Source of the DNA: an uncultured Ardenticatenia bacterium
Lineage (GTDB): Bacteria > Chloroflexota > Anaerolineae > 4572-78 > NAK82
DNA length: 64,000 bases
Assembly: GCA_937127125.1 (NCBI GenBank)
Contig: CAKZLO010000003.1
Span: forward strand, 1-64,000
Direction: 5' to 3'
Part shown: positions 1-7,505 of the stretch, one piece after another
How the letters are laid out: each line of letters opens with the position of its first letter
Position numbering within the stretch: the first letter of the stretch is position 1
The notes under the pieces: model-generated
Databases searched by the model: none
What the model saw: the letters and a program-made list of their open reading frames with translations, nothing else
Told to the model about the DNA's origin: nothing
Position numbers and translations under genes: made by a program

Positions 1-38
1 AGGAAGATGTGGTTGAGGGTGAGTTCACCGAGGCATAG
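1..38 (+). CDS. dnaK: C-terminal tail of a probable DnaK chaperone (partial)
   Basis: Only the last eleven codons are present, in the frame starting at base 3, reading EDVVEGEFTEA followed by TAG at 36-38. The D-V-V-(D/E)-x-E-(F/Y) ending is typical of the C-terminal tail of DnaK/Hsp70, where the last acidic residues bind co-chaperones. The reading frame has no other support inside the window, so the identification rests on this short tail and on the hairpin terminator that follows about 50 bases later. A GrpE or unrelated acidic tail is a less likely alternative. Confidence 0.5.
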   Translation, partial: EDVVEGEFTEA

Positions 39-89
39 GTGGACCCACATGGGTTGGGGTTAACAAGGCTGGACCTGTTGCAGTGATAG

Positions 90-128
90 AAATGCCAGAG
101 CGACCGCACGGCGGCAACTCTGGCGTTT
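90..128 (+). terminator. Hairpin terminator after the DnaK-like gene
   Basis: An 11-base arm (90-100) pairs with 118-128 (one G-U pair) around a 17-base loop, and a T-rich stretch follows at about 126-139. It sits 51 bases after the stop codon at 38. This fits an intrinsic terminator separating the left-edge gene from the peptidase cluster. Confidence 0.6.
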
Positions 129-268
129 CTGGCTATTTTAAGGAACAAGTTATCCAATGTGATGCCGGACAGGCAGACAATTGTAACACGTCAGCGTTCG
201 GCAGCTGCGACATCAATTATGCTGAGATTTCTTATTGCTTACAGAGCCATATGAACCGAGGTAAGCAA

Positions 269-297
269 TTCACTTTTGTGTTGCAACGTGATACAAT
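269..297 (+). promoter_or_regulatory. Putative sigma70-type promoter for the peptidase cluster
   Basis: TTCACT at 269-274 and TACAAT at 292-297 are separated by 17 bases. They lie about 40 bases upstream of the first peptidase start at 340, in an otherwise geneless stretch (39-339). An ORF reading 83-304 through this stretch has no recognisable protein features and overlaps both terminator and promoter. Confidence 0.5.
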
Positions 298-339
298 AAG
301 GTAAAGTGGATGGTGAGATCAGATCGGAGGTGATGGGAG

Positions 340-1062
340 ATGTACTATCCAATCTGGTATGACCCTACATTCTTCATTTTCATCGTACCAGCACTGATCA
401 TGGGCCTGATTGCCCAAGCGGTCGTGCAGGGACGTTTCAACCAGTATTCACAAGTGCGCACCCTGCGTGGGCTGACGGGAGCTGAGGCGGCACGGGCTAT
501 CCTGGACGCCAACGGTCTGGTGGATGTTAGGATTGAAGAGACTACCGGCTTCCTGAGCGACCACTACGATCCTCGCAGCCGGACGCTGCGTTTGTCCCCC
601 CAAGTAGCACGTAGCCCATCTATCGCTGCGGTAGGAGTGGCAGCCCACGAGGCGGGTCATGCTTTACAGCATGCCTCAGGCTATTTCCCTTTGCAGATTC
701 GCTCTGCTATGGTACCAGCAGTACAGTTTGGCACGTGGTTGGGTCCTATCATTATTATGGCCGGCATCCTCTTGGAGGCTGCCACTGGCGCCTTCCGGCT
801 GGGTAATACCATCGCTTGGTTGGGAGTAGCTCTGTTTGCGTTGGTAGCTGTTTTCTCTTTCATCACCCTGCCAGTTGAAATTGACGCCAGCGCACGTGCC
901 CGCCAGCTACTTGCCCACTATCGTATCGTCAACCAACAGGAACTGGCAGGGGTCTCCAGCGTATTGAACGCTGCAGCTTGGACCTATGTCGTTGCAGCGT
1001 TGGCAGCGTTGCTGCAGGTATTGCGGTGGGTCATGATCCTGACATCCGACCGCCGCAGGTGA
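340..1062 (+). CDS. YugP-like zinc metallopeptidase, integral membrane
   Basis: A 240-residue membrane protein of the neutral zinc metallopeptidase 2 (YugP, M48-like) family. The zinc motif HEAGH is at residues 103-107, and transmembrane segments occur at about 8-28, 120-145, 155-180 and 205-230. The family is thought to cleave membrane or membrane-proximal proteins, but substrates are largely unknown. A strong ribosome binding site (GGAGGTGATGG, about 324-335) precedes the ATG. The next gene begins 3 bases after the stop, so the two are probably cotranscribed from the promoter at 269-297. Length matches the family. Confidence 0.85.
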   Translation: MYYPIWYDPTFFIFIVPALIMGLIAQAVVQGRFNQYSQVRTLRGLTGAEAARAILDANGLVDVRIEETTGFLSDHYDPRSRTLRLSPQVARSPSIAAVGVAAHEAGHALQHASGYFPLQIRSAMVPAVQFGTWLGPIIIMAGILLEAATGAFRLGNTIAWLGVALFALVAVFSFITLPVEIDASARARQLLAHYRIVNQQELAGVSSVLNAAAWTYVVAALAALLQVLRWVMILTSDRRR

Positions 1063-1065
1063 TAT

Positions 1066-2400
1066 ATGAACCGGGCTTATCGGATTCTTGCAGGTAGCGT
1101 GGTCCTTGCGCTCGCGACTGTGGCGTGCAGCTCTCTGCCCCATCTGCGAGTGAGCATCGAGTGGCCCGCGCTCACCCAATCTGATCCTACCCGGGCAGTG
1201 GAAGAGGGTGAAGGTCGTATAGCTGCACGGACAGGGACACCCACGCCTTTCCCAGTCGCGGCTGTTCCCTCTCCCTTGTATGTTCCACCCACAGTGCCAC
1301 CTTCCCCTACTCCACTGCCTGAGGACATGGTGCAGGAAACTCTGGCAGAGGAGCAGCTACTCGTCCATTTATATGAACGTGTCGGACCATCAGTGGTGAG
1401 CATCCAGGCCATCCGGGCCGAAAGTGGTTTTATCCATCCGCCCCTTCCACAAGGCATACCGACCCCCCAAATGCCGTTTCGGGAGTTTGGTGAGGGGTCC
1501 GGATTTGTGATCGATACACAGGGGCATATTGTCACTAACCATCACGTTGTGGAAGATACCAGTGAAGTGTTGGTCACTTTCTATGAAGGTACCAGCGTCC
1601 CGGCCACCATCGTCGGCAGTGATCCAGACAGTGACCTGGCGGTTATACAGGTGAATGTGCCTCCTGAGAGTCTGCGTCCTATTGTTTGGGGGGACTCAGA
1701 CCAGGTCAAGGTTGGACAACGGGCGGTGGCGATCGGTAATCCATTCGGCTATGAGAACACCCTCACGGTGGGGATCATCAGTGGGCTCAGTCGTAGCCTG
1801 CCCGCGAGCACTGGTTATCGCATCCCAGAGATCATCCAAACCGACACTGCCATTAATCCTGGCAACTCGGGAGGACCTTTGCTCAATACCCGAGGTGAGG
1901 TGATTGGGGTGAACACCGCGATTGTGCCGAGTATCAACCTGTTGGGTGAACGCAGCTTCCTCGGCATCGGCTTTGCTGTACCATCGAATATGGTGCGCCG
2001 TGTGGTGCCCGTTCTGATAGCTAGAGGGACATACGAGCATCCATGGCTAGGCTTTTGGGGTACAGATGTAGTACCCCAGATCGCTGCTGCGATGAGTCTG
2101 CCTGAGTCAAGAGGTGCATTGGTCCTTGAGGTGGTGCCTGATGGGCCAGCGGCTAATGCTGGGTTGCGCGGCGGGACACGCGAAATTCAGGTGTTCGGGC
2201 GCCCAGTCACTATCGGGGGAGACGTTATCATCAGAATTGCTGATACAGACGTACGCCGGTTCGATGACATCCTGGTGTATCTGTACCGTAAAGGTGAGGT
2301 CGGGCAACAGGTGGAGCTGACAATTATTCGTGACGGCCAAGTTCAGACATTACAGGCGACGCTGGGCAAGCGTCCTCCGCAAGCGTTGGAGCGCGATTGA
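1066..2400 (+). CDS. HtrA/DegP-like serine protease lipoprotein with PDZ domain
   Basis: A 444-residue S1C (trypsin-like) protease. The N-terminus is a lipoprotein signal with lipobox ending at Cys21. A Pro/Thr-rich linker (about 55-90) follows, then the protease domain. The catalytic triad reads as His160 (TNHHVV), Asp190 (DSDLAV) and Ser268 (GNSGGP), all intact. A single PDZ domain covers about residues 335-435. The family degrades or refolds damaged extracytoplasmic proteins. It lies 3 bases after the YugP-like gene and 15 bases before the M28 peptidase, so the three probably form an operon. Lipidation would need Lgt, which is encoded at 61572-62453. Confidence 0.9.
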   Translation: MNRAYRILAGSVVLALATVACSSLPHLRVSIEWPALTQSDPTRAVEEGEGRIAARTGTPTPFPVAAVPSPLYVPPTVPPSPTPLPEDMVQETLAEEQLLVHLYERVGPSVVSIQAIRAESGFIHPPLPQGIPTPQMPFREFGEGSGFVIDTQGHIVTNHHVVEDTSEVLVTFYEGTSVPATIVGSDPDSDLAVIQVNVPPESLRPIVWGDSDQVKVGQRAVAIGNPFGYENTLTVGIISGLSRSLPASTGYRIPEIIQTDTAINPGNSGGPLLNTRGEVIGVNTAIVPSINLLGERSFLGIGFAVPSNMVRRVVPVLIARGTYEHPWLGFWGTDVVPQIAAAMSLPESRGALVLEVVPDGPAANAGLRGGTREIQVFGRPVTIGGDVIIRIADTDVRRFDDILVYLYRKGEVGQQVELTIIRDGQVQTLQATLGKRPPQALERD

Positions 2401-2415
2401 GATATGGAGCACTAG

Positions 2416-3507
2416 ATGAGAGACGCCCCCCAAAGTTCTCCGGTGCGTCACACTGCAGCGTGGGTGTTATTCGGCTTAGGAGCCATAGCCATAACAGCCT
2501 TCTTGTTATGGCCAGGCGGCTACGCGGGCCGAATCTCATCAAGCACCAGTACCTCTGTCGCCACGGCGACAGAGCAGCTCCGCGAATCGAGCACATCAAC
2601 ACCTCCCACTGGAACCTTAACGCCAACAGTTATTGTCACATCCACCGTTCTGCTTTCACCTGCTTCGGTTACAGAAGCCACAGAAGCTGCATCCGACAGT
2701 GCCATTAGCCGTTTCAGTGGCGAACAGGCTTATCAGTTCGTGCTGGAACAGGTCGCCTTTGGCCCACGTCCTGTGGGTTCTGAAGCCGGCTGGAGGACTG
2801 GAGACTATATCATACGCCAGCTGGAGGTGACCGGTTGGGAGGTAAGCACTCAAGAGTTTACTTACAAAGGGGTAACGGGACGTAATATCATTGGAAAAGG
2901 GGGGTCTGGGCCAGTCATCATTCTTGGGGCGCATTACGATACAAGACCTGTAGCTGACCAAGACCCCGACCCTGCCCGACGTAGTGAACCTATTTTGGGC
3001 GCGAACGATGGTGCCAGTGGCGTAGCAGTGTTACTGGAACTGGCGCGTGTGCTCGATCAGGCTGCCCTTAAGCGCGAGGTGTGGTTGACATTCTTCGATG
3101 CAGAGGATCGCGGAAGATTAGACGGCTGGCCTTTCTCTGTGGGAGCTATGGAGATGGCACGTCGCCTGACCCAGGTGCCAGAAGCGATGGTGCTTGTGGA
3201 CATGGTCGGCGACGCCGATCAACAAATCTATTTCGAGAGCAACTCTCATCCCGACCTAGCTGCTGAGATCTGGAAAGTGGCCAAGTCGCTGGGCTATGAG
3301 AAATATTTTATCCCTCAGCTCAAATACACAATCATAGACGACCACCTTCCCTTCGTCCAGCGTGGTATTCCCGCTGTGGACATCATCGACTTCGACTATC
3401 CTTATTGGCACACCGTCGAAGACACCGCTGATAAGGTCAGCCCTGAGAGCTTACAGCGTGTCGGGCACACCCTACAGGTGTGGCTGGAGAATCTGCCGAC
3501 GAGGTAG
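2416..3507 (+). CDS. M28-family zinc peptidase, glutaminyl-cyclase-like
   Basis: A 363-residue protein with an N-terminal membrane anchor (about 13-33), a Ser/Thr-rich linker (about 40-90) and an M28 aminopeptidase fold. Metal ligands read as His173 and Asp175 (HYDTR), Asp198 (GANDGASG), Glu230 (FFDAED), Asp262 and His332 (YWHTVEDT). The DDHLPF segment (308-313) and the WHT-x-D region resemble bacterial and animal glutaminyl-peptide cyclotransferases, which share this fold. It could therefore be an aminopeptidase or an N-terminal glutamine cyclase; the sequence alone does not decide. It is the third gene of the extracytoplasmic peptidase operon and ends 33 bases from a convergent gene. Confidence 0.8.
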   Translation: MRDAPQSSPVRHTAAWVLFGLGAIAITAFLLWPGGYAGRISSSTSTSVATATEQLRESSTSTPPTGTLTPTVIVTSTVLLSPASVTEATEAASDSAISRFSGEQAYQFVLEQVAFGPRPVGSEAGWRTGDYIIRQLEVTGWEVSTQEFTYKGVTGRNIIGKGGSGPVIILGAHYDTRPVADQDPDPARRSEPILGANDGASGVAVLLELARVLDQAALKREVWLTFFDAEDRGRLDGWPFSVGAMEMARRLTQVPEAMVLVDMVGDADQQIYFESNSHPDLAAEIWKVAKSLGYEKYFIPQLKYTIIDDHLPFVQRGIPAVDIIDFDYPYWHTVEDTADKVSPESLQRVGHTLQVWLENLPTR

Positions 3508-3540
3508 CTGGTACCCCATTGTTTTTATTTTCTTTGCTAC

Positions 3541-4836
3541 TTAGGAAGCCTGAGCCAGTATCTCCTCCCGCTTAGGCAACCGCAAAAAGAGCAGGGCACT
3601 CAGTATCTGCAGAACCCCTCCGATCAGCAGGCACGAACGCACGTCAAGCGACTCGGCTAGCGCAGCCCCCAGTAATGGCCCTACGAACGAGGTGGCACTG
3701 CTAAGCACATAGGTGGCCGCTACGAAGCGAGGACGCTTGTCCTCTGGGCTTAGCGCCATCATCATAGCAAAAAGACCAATATCAATACCGGACGCAGCAA
3801 CCCCCCACAACGCTGCCACTGCTGGCAGCCACCCCATTGAAGGAATCGCAACGGTCAAGAGAGAGTAGAACCCGAACCCCAATCCAGAAAGAAAAAGCAC
3901 AACGCGGTCTCCCCATCGGTTAGACCAATGTCCCCACAGAGTATAGCCCAGAGCAAGGCAAGCATAACCCACACCACCGCGCAGCCCGATCACAGTATCA
4001 CTGGCATACAAGTCATGTACCCAGTACACGCTGAACAAAGCATAAGGTATATAAAGAGCAATGCGGAAAGGGAGAGTCGCCAAGACGTAACGCACGAACA
4101 GTCGAGACTCTGCGAAGGAGTGCAGGAACTCACGCGTTCTTGTCAGCCAGTTATGTGCCACCCCCTCTTTAGCTGACGCTGCCACAAACGGTGGCACCTG
4201 TACTCGCCCGAAGTGCACCATATGAAGCACAGATGCCAGGAAAGAGATCGCAAATACGAACACGTACCCAGGGATAAAGGGAGTGCGATCAAGGAGCAGT
4301 CCAAATAGAGGGATGGAAGCGGCCGATACAAGGGTCATAATCGCCCAACGCAGGCCCAAGAACTGGGCACGTATTTGCAGCGGTATTGCCTGTTGCATTA
4401 CTGTGAAGAATGAAGGAACAAAGACCGCCGTAGGAATAGCCGCCAGTGTCCAGATCGCTACAGCCAGGGGTGGTAGGAGAGATTCTTCGAAAGCCAGAGG
4501 TAGTAAAGCAATAAGAAGATAGGATGAACGGGCAACAATGCTGCTCAGATTGGCAAGGCGCACCTGATCCCTGTGTCGCTCGGCATAGGCGCCTCCGGGG
4601 ATGTAAGCTAACATACCTACCAGGAACTGGCCAGCAGTAAGCAAGCTCATCATGGTGGGCGTAGCGCCCAGACGAGCCAGGAAAACGGGCAGATAGGTGA
4701 TGATACCACCCTCGATCAGGCCAACCCAGCTTCCACTGATGATCAGATTGCGACAGTTGTGAAGCGTGACCACGTCTGTTGTGGCTCCGCACCACGAGTG
4801 GAGAAGGTCGGAAATGCGTCGAAAGAATGGAGACAT
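3541..4836 (-). CDS. Major facilitator superfamily transporter
   Basis: A 431-residue polytopic protein with about 12 hydrophobic segments, typical of MFS. An N-terminal half with a motif A-like loop (PGGAYAERHRDQVRLAN) and a C-terminal half ending KLPKREE-like are visible. The substrate is not identifiable. I chose the ATG at 4836 rather than the upstream GTG at 4887, because a GGAAGTG-type ribosome binding site precedes it and a putative promoter at 4870-4897 would put the transcription start inside the longer ORF. It is convergent with the M28 gene and monocistronic by spacing. Confidence 0.8.
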   Translation of the reverse strand: MSPFFRRISDLLHSWCGATTDVVTLHNCRNLIISGSWVGLIEGGIITYLPVFLARLGATPTMMSLLTAGQFLVGMLAYIPGGAYAERHRDQVRLANLSSIVARSSYLLIALLPLAFEESLLPPLAVAIWTLAAIPTAVFVPSFFTVMQQAIPLQIRAQFLGLRWAIMTLVSAASIPLFGLLLDRTPFIPGYVFVFAISFLASVLHMVHFGRVQVPPFVAASAKEGVAHNWLTRTREFLHSFAESRLFVRYVLATLPFRIALYIPYALFSVYWVHDLYASDTVIGLRGGVGYACLALGYTLWGHWSNRWGDRVVLFLSGLGFGFYSLLTVAIPSMGWLPAVAALWGVAASGIDIGLFAMMMALSPEDKRPRFVAATYVLSSATSFVGPLLGAALAESLDVRSCLLIGGVLQILSALLFLRLPKREEILAQAS

Positions 4837-4869
4837 AGAGATACACTTCCAAAAGGTATGCCTTGTAGC

Positions 4870-4897
4870 AAGATAACAGGATAACACGTACGGACAA
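4870..4897 (-). promoter_or_regulatory. Putative promoter of the MFS gene
   Basis: Read on the minus strand: TTGTCC at 4897-4892, a 16-base spacer, then TATCTT at 4875-4870. The predicted start of transcription near 4863 lies downstream of the alternative GTG start at 4887, which supports the start at 4836. Confidence 0.45.
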
Positions 4898-4982
4898 CGG
4901 CCTGGTATCGCGCACAGGGATTGCTAGAGAAGCACCTCGTAGCGCTTAGTTTGCTCGATACTGTAATCTAAAGGCGTGGATT

Positions 4983-6233
4983 CTATCCATCGCCCACCCA
5001 TTCCACGAGCGTGGAAACGCCCATGCCAACCCCTACGCACATTGTCGCCAGGCCGTAATAGGGTCGCCGTTCGTAGGGGGCGCGCCTTTTCATCTCATGT
5101 ACGAGTGTGGTTAGGATGCGTGCGCCAGAGCAACCTATTGGGTGACCAAGCGCGATAGCTCCTCCATTAACGTTGGTGATCTCGTGAGACAGCCCCAATT
5201 GACGCATAACCCCTATCGCTTGTGCGGCAAATGCTTCGTTGAGTTCGACAAGACCAATATCCTCTATTGTGAGGCCAAACCTTGCCAACAGCTTCCGTGT
5301 CGCCGGCACCGGGCCATAACCCATTACTCTTGGATCTACACCAGCGACTGCCGAACCGACCCAGCGCACCGATGGTCGCAAACCCAATTCACGGGCTCTT
5401 CTGGCGCTCATTAAGAGCAGCGCTGCAGCGCCGTCGTTGATGCCACTCGAATTCCCAGCGGTTACAGTGCCTCCGGCGCGGAAAGCTGGTTTGAGTGCCG
5501 CCAGCTGTTCCATGCTGGTGTCCAGTATGTAGCGCCCTCCGACACATTTGCAGCGTGGATGCTCATCGGCGTCCACCACCAAGGGTGCGCCTTTGGGTTG
5601 TGGCACTGCTATAGGCACAATCTCGTCACGAAAACGGCCAGCGTTCATAGCCTCTACGGCACGCCGATGGCTTTCCAGCGCAAAAGCATCCTGTTCTTCT
5701 CGTGTAATTCCCATCTCTTGGGCAATGTTTTCGGCGGTCTCGCCCAGGCTGATGATTGGATACAGTGCCTCCATACGCGGGTTGTTAAAACGCCAACCAA
5801 GCGTGGTATCCCACATCTGCCAGTGACCAATGGGCTGCGCACGTTCCGGCTTTGGCACTGCCCATGGTGCACGGCTCATGCTTTCCACTCCACCCCCAAT
5901 GAAGATCTCCCCCTCACCGATGAGAATAGATTTAGCAGCGAGGTTGACCGCTTCCAAGCCTGACGCACAGTTGCGGTTGACCGTGATACCGCTCACCTCT
6001 TTGGGAAAGCCAGCCAGCAAGACCGCCATGCGCGCCACGTCCCGATTATCCTCGCCTGCCTGATTACCGCATCCAGCGTATACATCCTCGACCAGATCTG
6101 GGGCCAGACCCACACGCTCGATCAGTTGCTTAAGCACTTCGGCCAATAGATCGTCTGGGCGCACGCTGGACAACACACCGTTGTGACGCCCGACTGGTGA
6201 GCGCACGGCCTCAATAATCACTGCTTCTTCCAT
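4983..6233 (-). CDS. Acetyl-CoA acyltransferase (thiolase)
   Basis: A 416-residue thiolase that cleaves 3-ketoacyl-CoA or condenses two acetyl-CoA in the cytoplasm. The acylated nucleophile is Cys89 in [11 protein letters not shown]. The C-terminal His lies in [17 protein letters not shown] and the second active-site Cys in TMCVGVGMG, so all catalytic residues are present. The FadA-like pattern fits beta-oxidation or acetoacetyl-CoA formation. The start at 6233 ([15 protein letters not shown]) matches the family N-terminus; an upstream extension to 6284 carries no thiolase sequence. The neighbouring histone-deacetylase-family gene lies upstream in the same direction with a hairpin between them. 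Two CoA-transferase subunits at 56052-57743 could supply CoA esters. Confidence 0.9.
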   Translation of the reverse strand: MEEAVIIEAVRSPVGRHNGVLSSVRPDDLLAEVLKQLIERVGLAPDLVEDVYAGCGNQAGEDNRDVARMAVLLAGFPKEVSGITVNRNCASGLEAVNLAAKSILIGEGEIFIGGGVESMSRAPWAVPKPERAQPIGHWQMWDTTLGWRFNNPRMEALYPIISLGETAENIAQEMGITREEQDAFALESHRRAVEAMNAGRFRDEIVPIAVPQPKGAPLVVDADEHPRCKCVGGRYILDTSMEQLAALKPAFRAGGTVTAGNSSGINDGAAALLLMSARRARELGLRPSVRWVGSAVAGVDPRVMGYGPVPATRKLLARFGLTIEDIGLVELNEAFAAQAIGVMRQLGLSHEITNVNGGAIALGHPIGCSGARILTTLVHEMKRRAPYERRPYYGLATMCVGVGMGVSTLVEWVGDG

Positions 6234-6280
6234 GGGACAACATTCCACAACATAAGATATTCCGGTTAAACGGAGATAGA

Positions 6281-6308
6281 ACAAAAATGTAGGGAGGTTG
6301 CTGACCTC
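6281..6308 (-). terminator. Weak intrinsic terminator after the HDAC-family gene
   Basis: On the minus strand a 5-base GAGGT/ACCTC stem (6308-6294) with a 5-base loop is followed by CCCTACATTTTTG. It lies 33 bases past the stop codon of the upstream gene at 6341. Confidence 0.4.
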
Positions 6309-6340
6309 TTTGTCGCATTTGCATGGCTCGAGCCGCTTTG

Positions 6341-7372
6341 CTAGTTTTCCATGTGATGGAGCTGGCGCAGGCTGGCTACATAATCGCTGATATCCTGCTC
6401 GGGGTAGGGCGAGGGTCCGAGCGGATCCGCAATAGTCGGGTCACCCAACAAAGCATAGAAAGTGTTCAACACGCCACAGGCTAGTACCTGGGTGTTATAA
6501 CCGCCTTCTAACACGAAGACGATGCGACCATCACATAGCTCTTCGGCCAGTGCCACCAGGGTACGCGTTAACCAGGCGTAGCCGGTCAGCGAGAGAGTCA
6601 GCCCGGCCAAGGGATCACTGTGGTGAGCATCATAGCCTGCTGAAACCAACATTAAATCAGGCTTGAAACGACATGTCGCCGGAATCAAGACCTGCTCGTA
6701 GAGCGTCTGAAAAGTGCGGTCGCCGGCACCTGCCGCCAACGGCATATTGATCACGTTGCCTCGTGTAATCCCACTACCAATCTCGTGCATGGCTCCGCTT
6801 CCCGGATAATGGGGAAATTGGTGAGTCGAAATGTAACAGATACCTGGATCGCTTGTGACCATCGACTGCGTACCATTGCCATGGTGTACATCGAAATCCA
6901 CAATCACGACACGCTCTATTCCATGTGCGTGACGTGCTGCCAAGGCGGCCAGAGCCACGTTGCCGAAGAGGCAGAAACCCATACCGTGATCAGGCAGTGC
7001 GTGATGTCCGGGCGGGCGCACTAAAGCAAACGCATTGTGGACTTGCCCTCTCAGAACTGCCATTGTTGCTTCGATGGTGCTACCGGCGGCCATTACAGCC
7101 ACATCAAATGAATCGCGGGTGACATAGGTGTCCGGATCGAGATAACCACCCCCTTGCTTGGCCATCTCTCGTACGGCATCTATGTACCTGGGCCGATGGG
7201 CAAGTTCCAGCTCCTCGCGTGTGGCTGGGCGAGCTGGAATACGCACCAGCCATTCCAACACTCCCGAAGTGAGCAGCTGCTGCATGATAGCCTCAAGACG
7301 GTGGTGATTCTCGGGATGGCCCAGCAACGTGTGTTTCAGGAAGATCTCATCGTAAATGTAACCTGTGCTCAT
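6341..7372 (-). CDS. Histone-deacetylase-family amidohydrolase (AcuC/HDAC-like)
   Basis: A 343-residue arginase/deacetylase-fold protein. The paired catalytic histidines are H123-H124 (RPPGHHA), the zinc ligands D161 and H163 ([10 protein letters not shown]) and D248 ([12 protein letters not shown]), and the transition-state Tyr lies in LEGGYN near residue 313. Bacterial members remove acetyl groups from lysine side chains of enzymes (AcuC acts on acetyl-CoA synthetase) or from acetylpolyamines. The DPL motif and the long HH-containing loops fit class II-like bacterial HDACs; the substrate is not determined. It starts at ATG 7372, only a few bases from the predicted transcription start of the promoter at 7382-7410. 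A thiolase lies downstream, so a link to acetyl-CoA status is possible but is inference. Confidence 0.88.
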   Translation of the reverse strand: MSTGYIYDEIFLKHTLLGHPENHHRLEAIMQQLLTSGVLEWLVRIPARPATREELELAHRPRYIDAVREMAKQGGGYLDPDTYVTRDSFDVAVMAAGSTIEATMAVLRGQVHNAFALVRPPGHHALPDHGMGFCLFGNVALAALAARHAHGIERVVIVDFDVHHGNGTQSMVTSDPGICYISTHQFPHYPGSGAMHEIGSGITRGNVINMPLAAGAGDRTFQTLYEQVLIPATCRFKPDLMLVSAGYDAHHSDPLAGLTLSLTGYAWLTRTLVALAEELCDGRIVFVLEGGYNTQVLACGVLNTFYALLGDPTIADPLGPSPYPEQDISDYVASLRQLHHMEN

Positions 7373-7381
7373 AAATATCCA

Positions 7382-7410
7382 TCATAGGAAGAGATATCGA
7401 AAAGGGCAAG
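7382..7410 (-). promoter_or_regulatory. Strong putative promoter, HDAC-family gene
   Basis: Minus strand TTGCCC (7410-7405), a 17-base spacer, TATGAT (7387-7382). The -10 element ends only 10 bases before the ATG at 7372, so the mRNA would be nearly leaderless. A divergent promoter starts 24 bases away at 7434. Confidence 0.6.
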
Positions 7411-7433
7411 TTCTGACAGGTGTGAGCGCATGT

Positions 7434-7462
7434 TGACTCGGCCGTGTTCTATTGTTATGATT
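7434..7462 (+). promoter_or_regulatory. Strong putative promoter, large glycosyltransferase gene
   Basis: TTGACT at 7434-7439 and TATGAT at 7457-7462 with a 17-base spacer, 44 bases upstream of the GTG start at 7506. It is divergent from the promoter at 7382-7410. Confidence 0.65.
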
Positions 7463-7505
7463 TGCTTAAATCACCTAATTCCCCAATGGTGAGAGAATAG
7501 CTGCT

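Noticed and set aside
83-304. 73-residue open frame upstream of the YugP-like gene
   Set aside because: It overlaps the terminator at 90-128 and the promoter at 269-297, has no ribosome binding site and no protein-like pattern.
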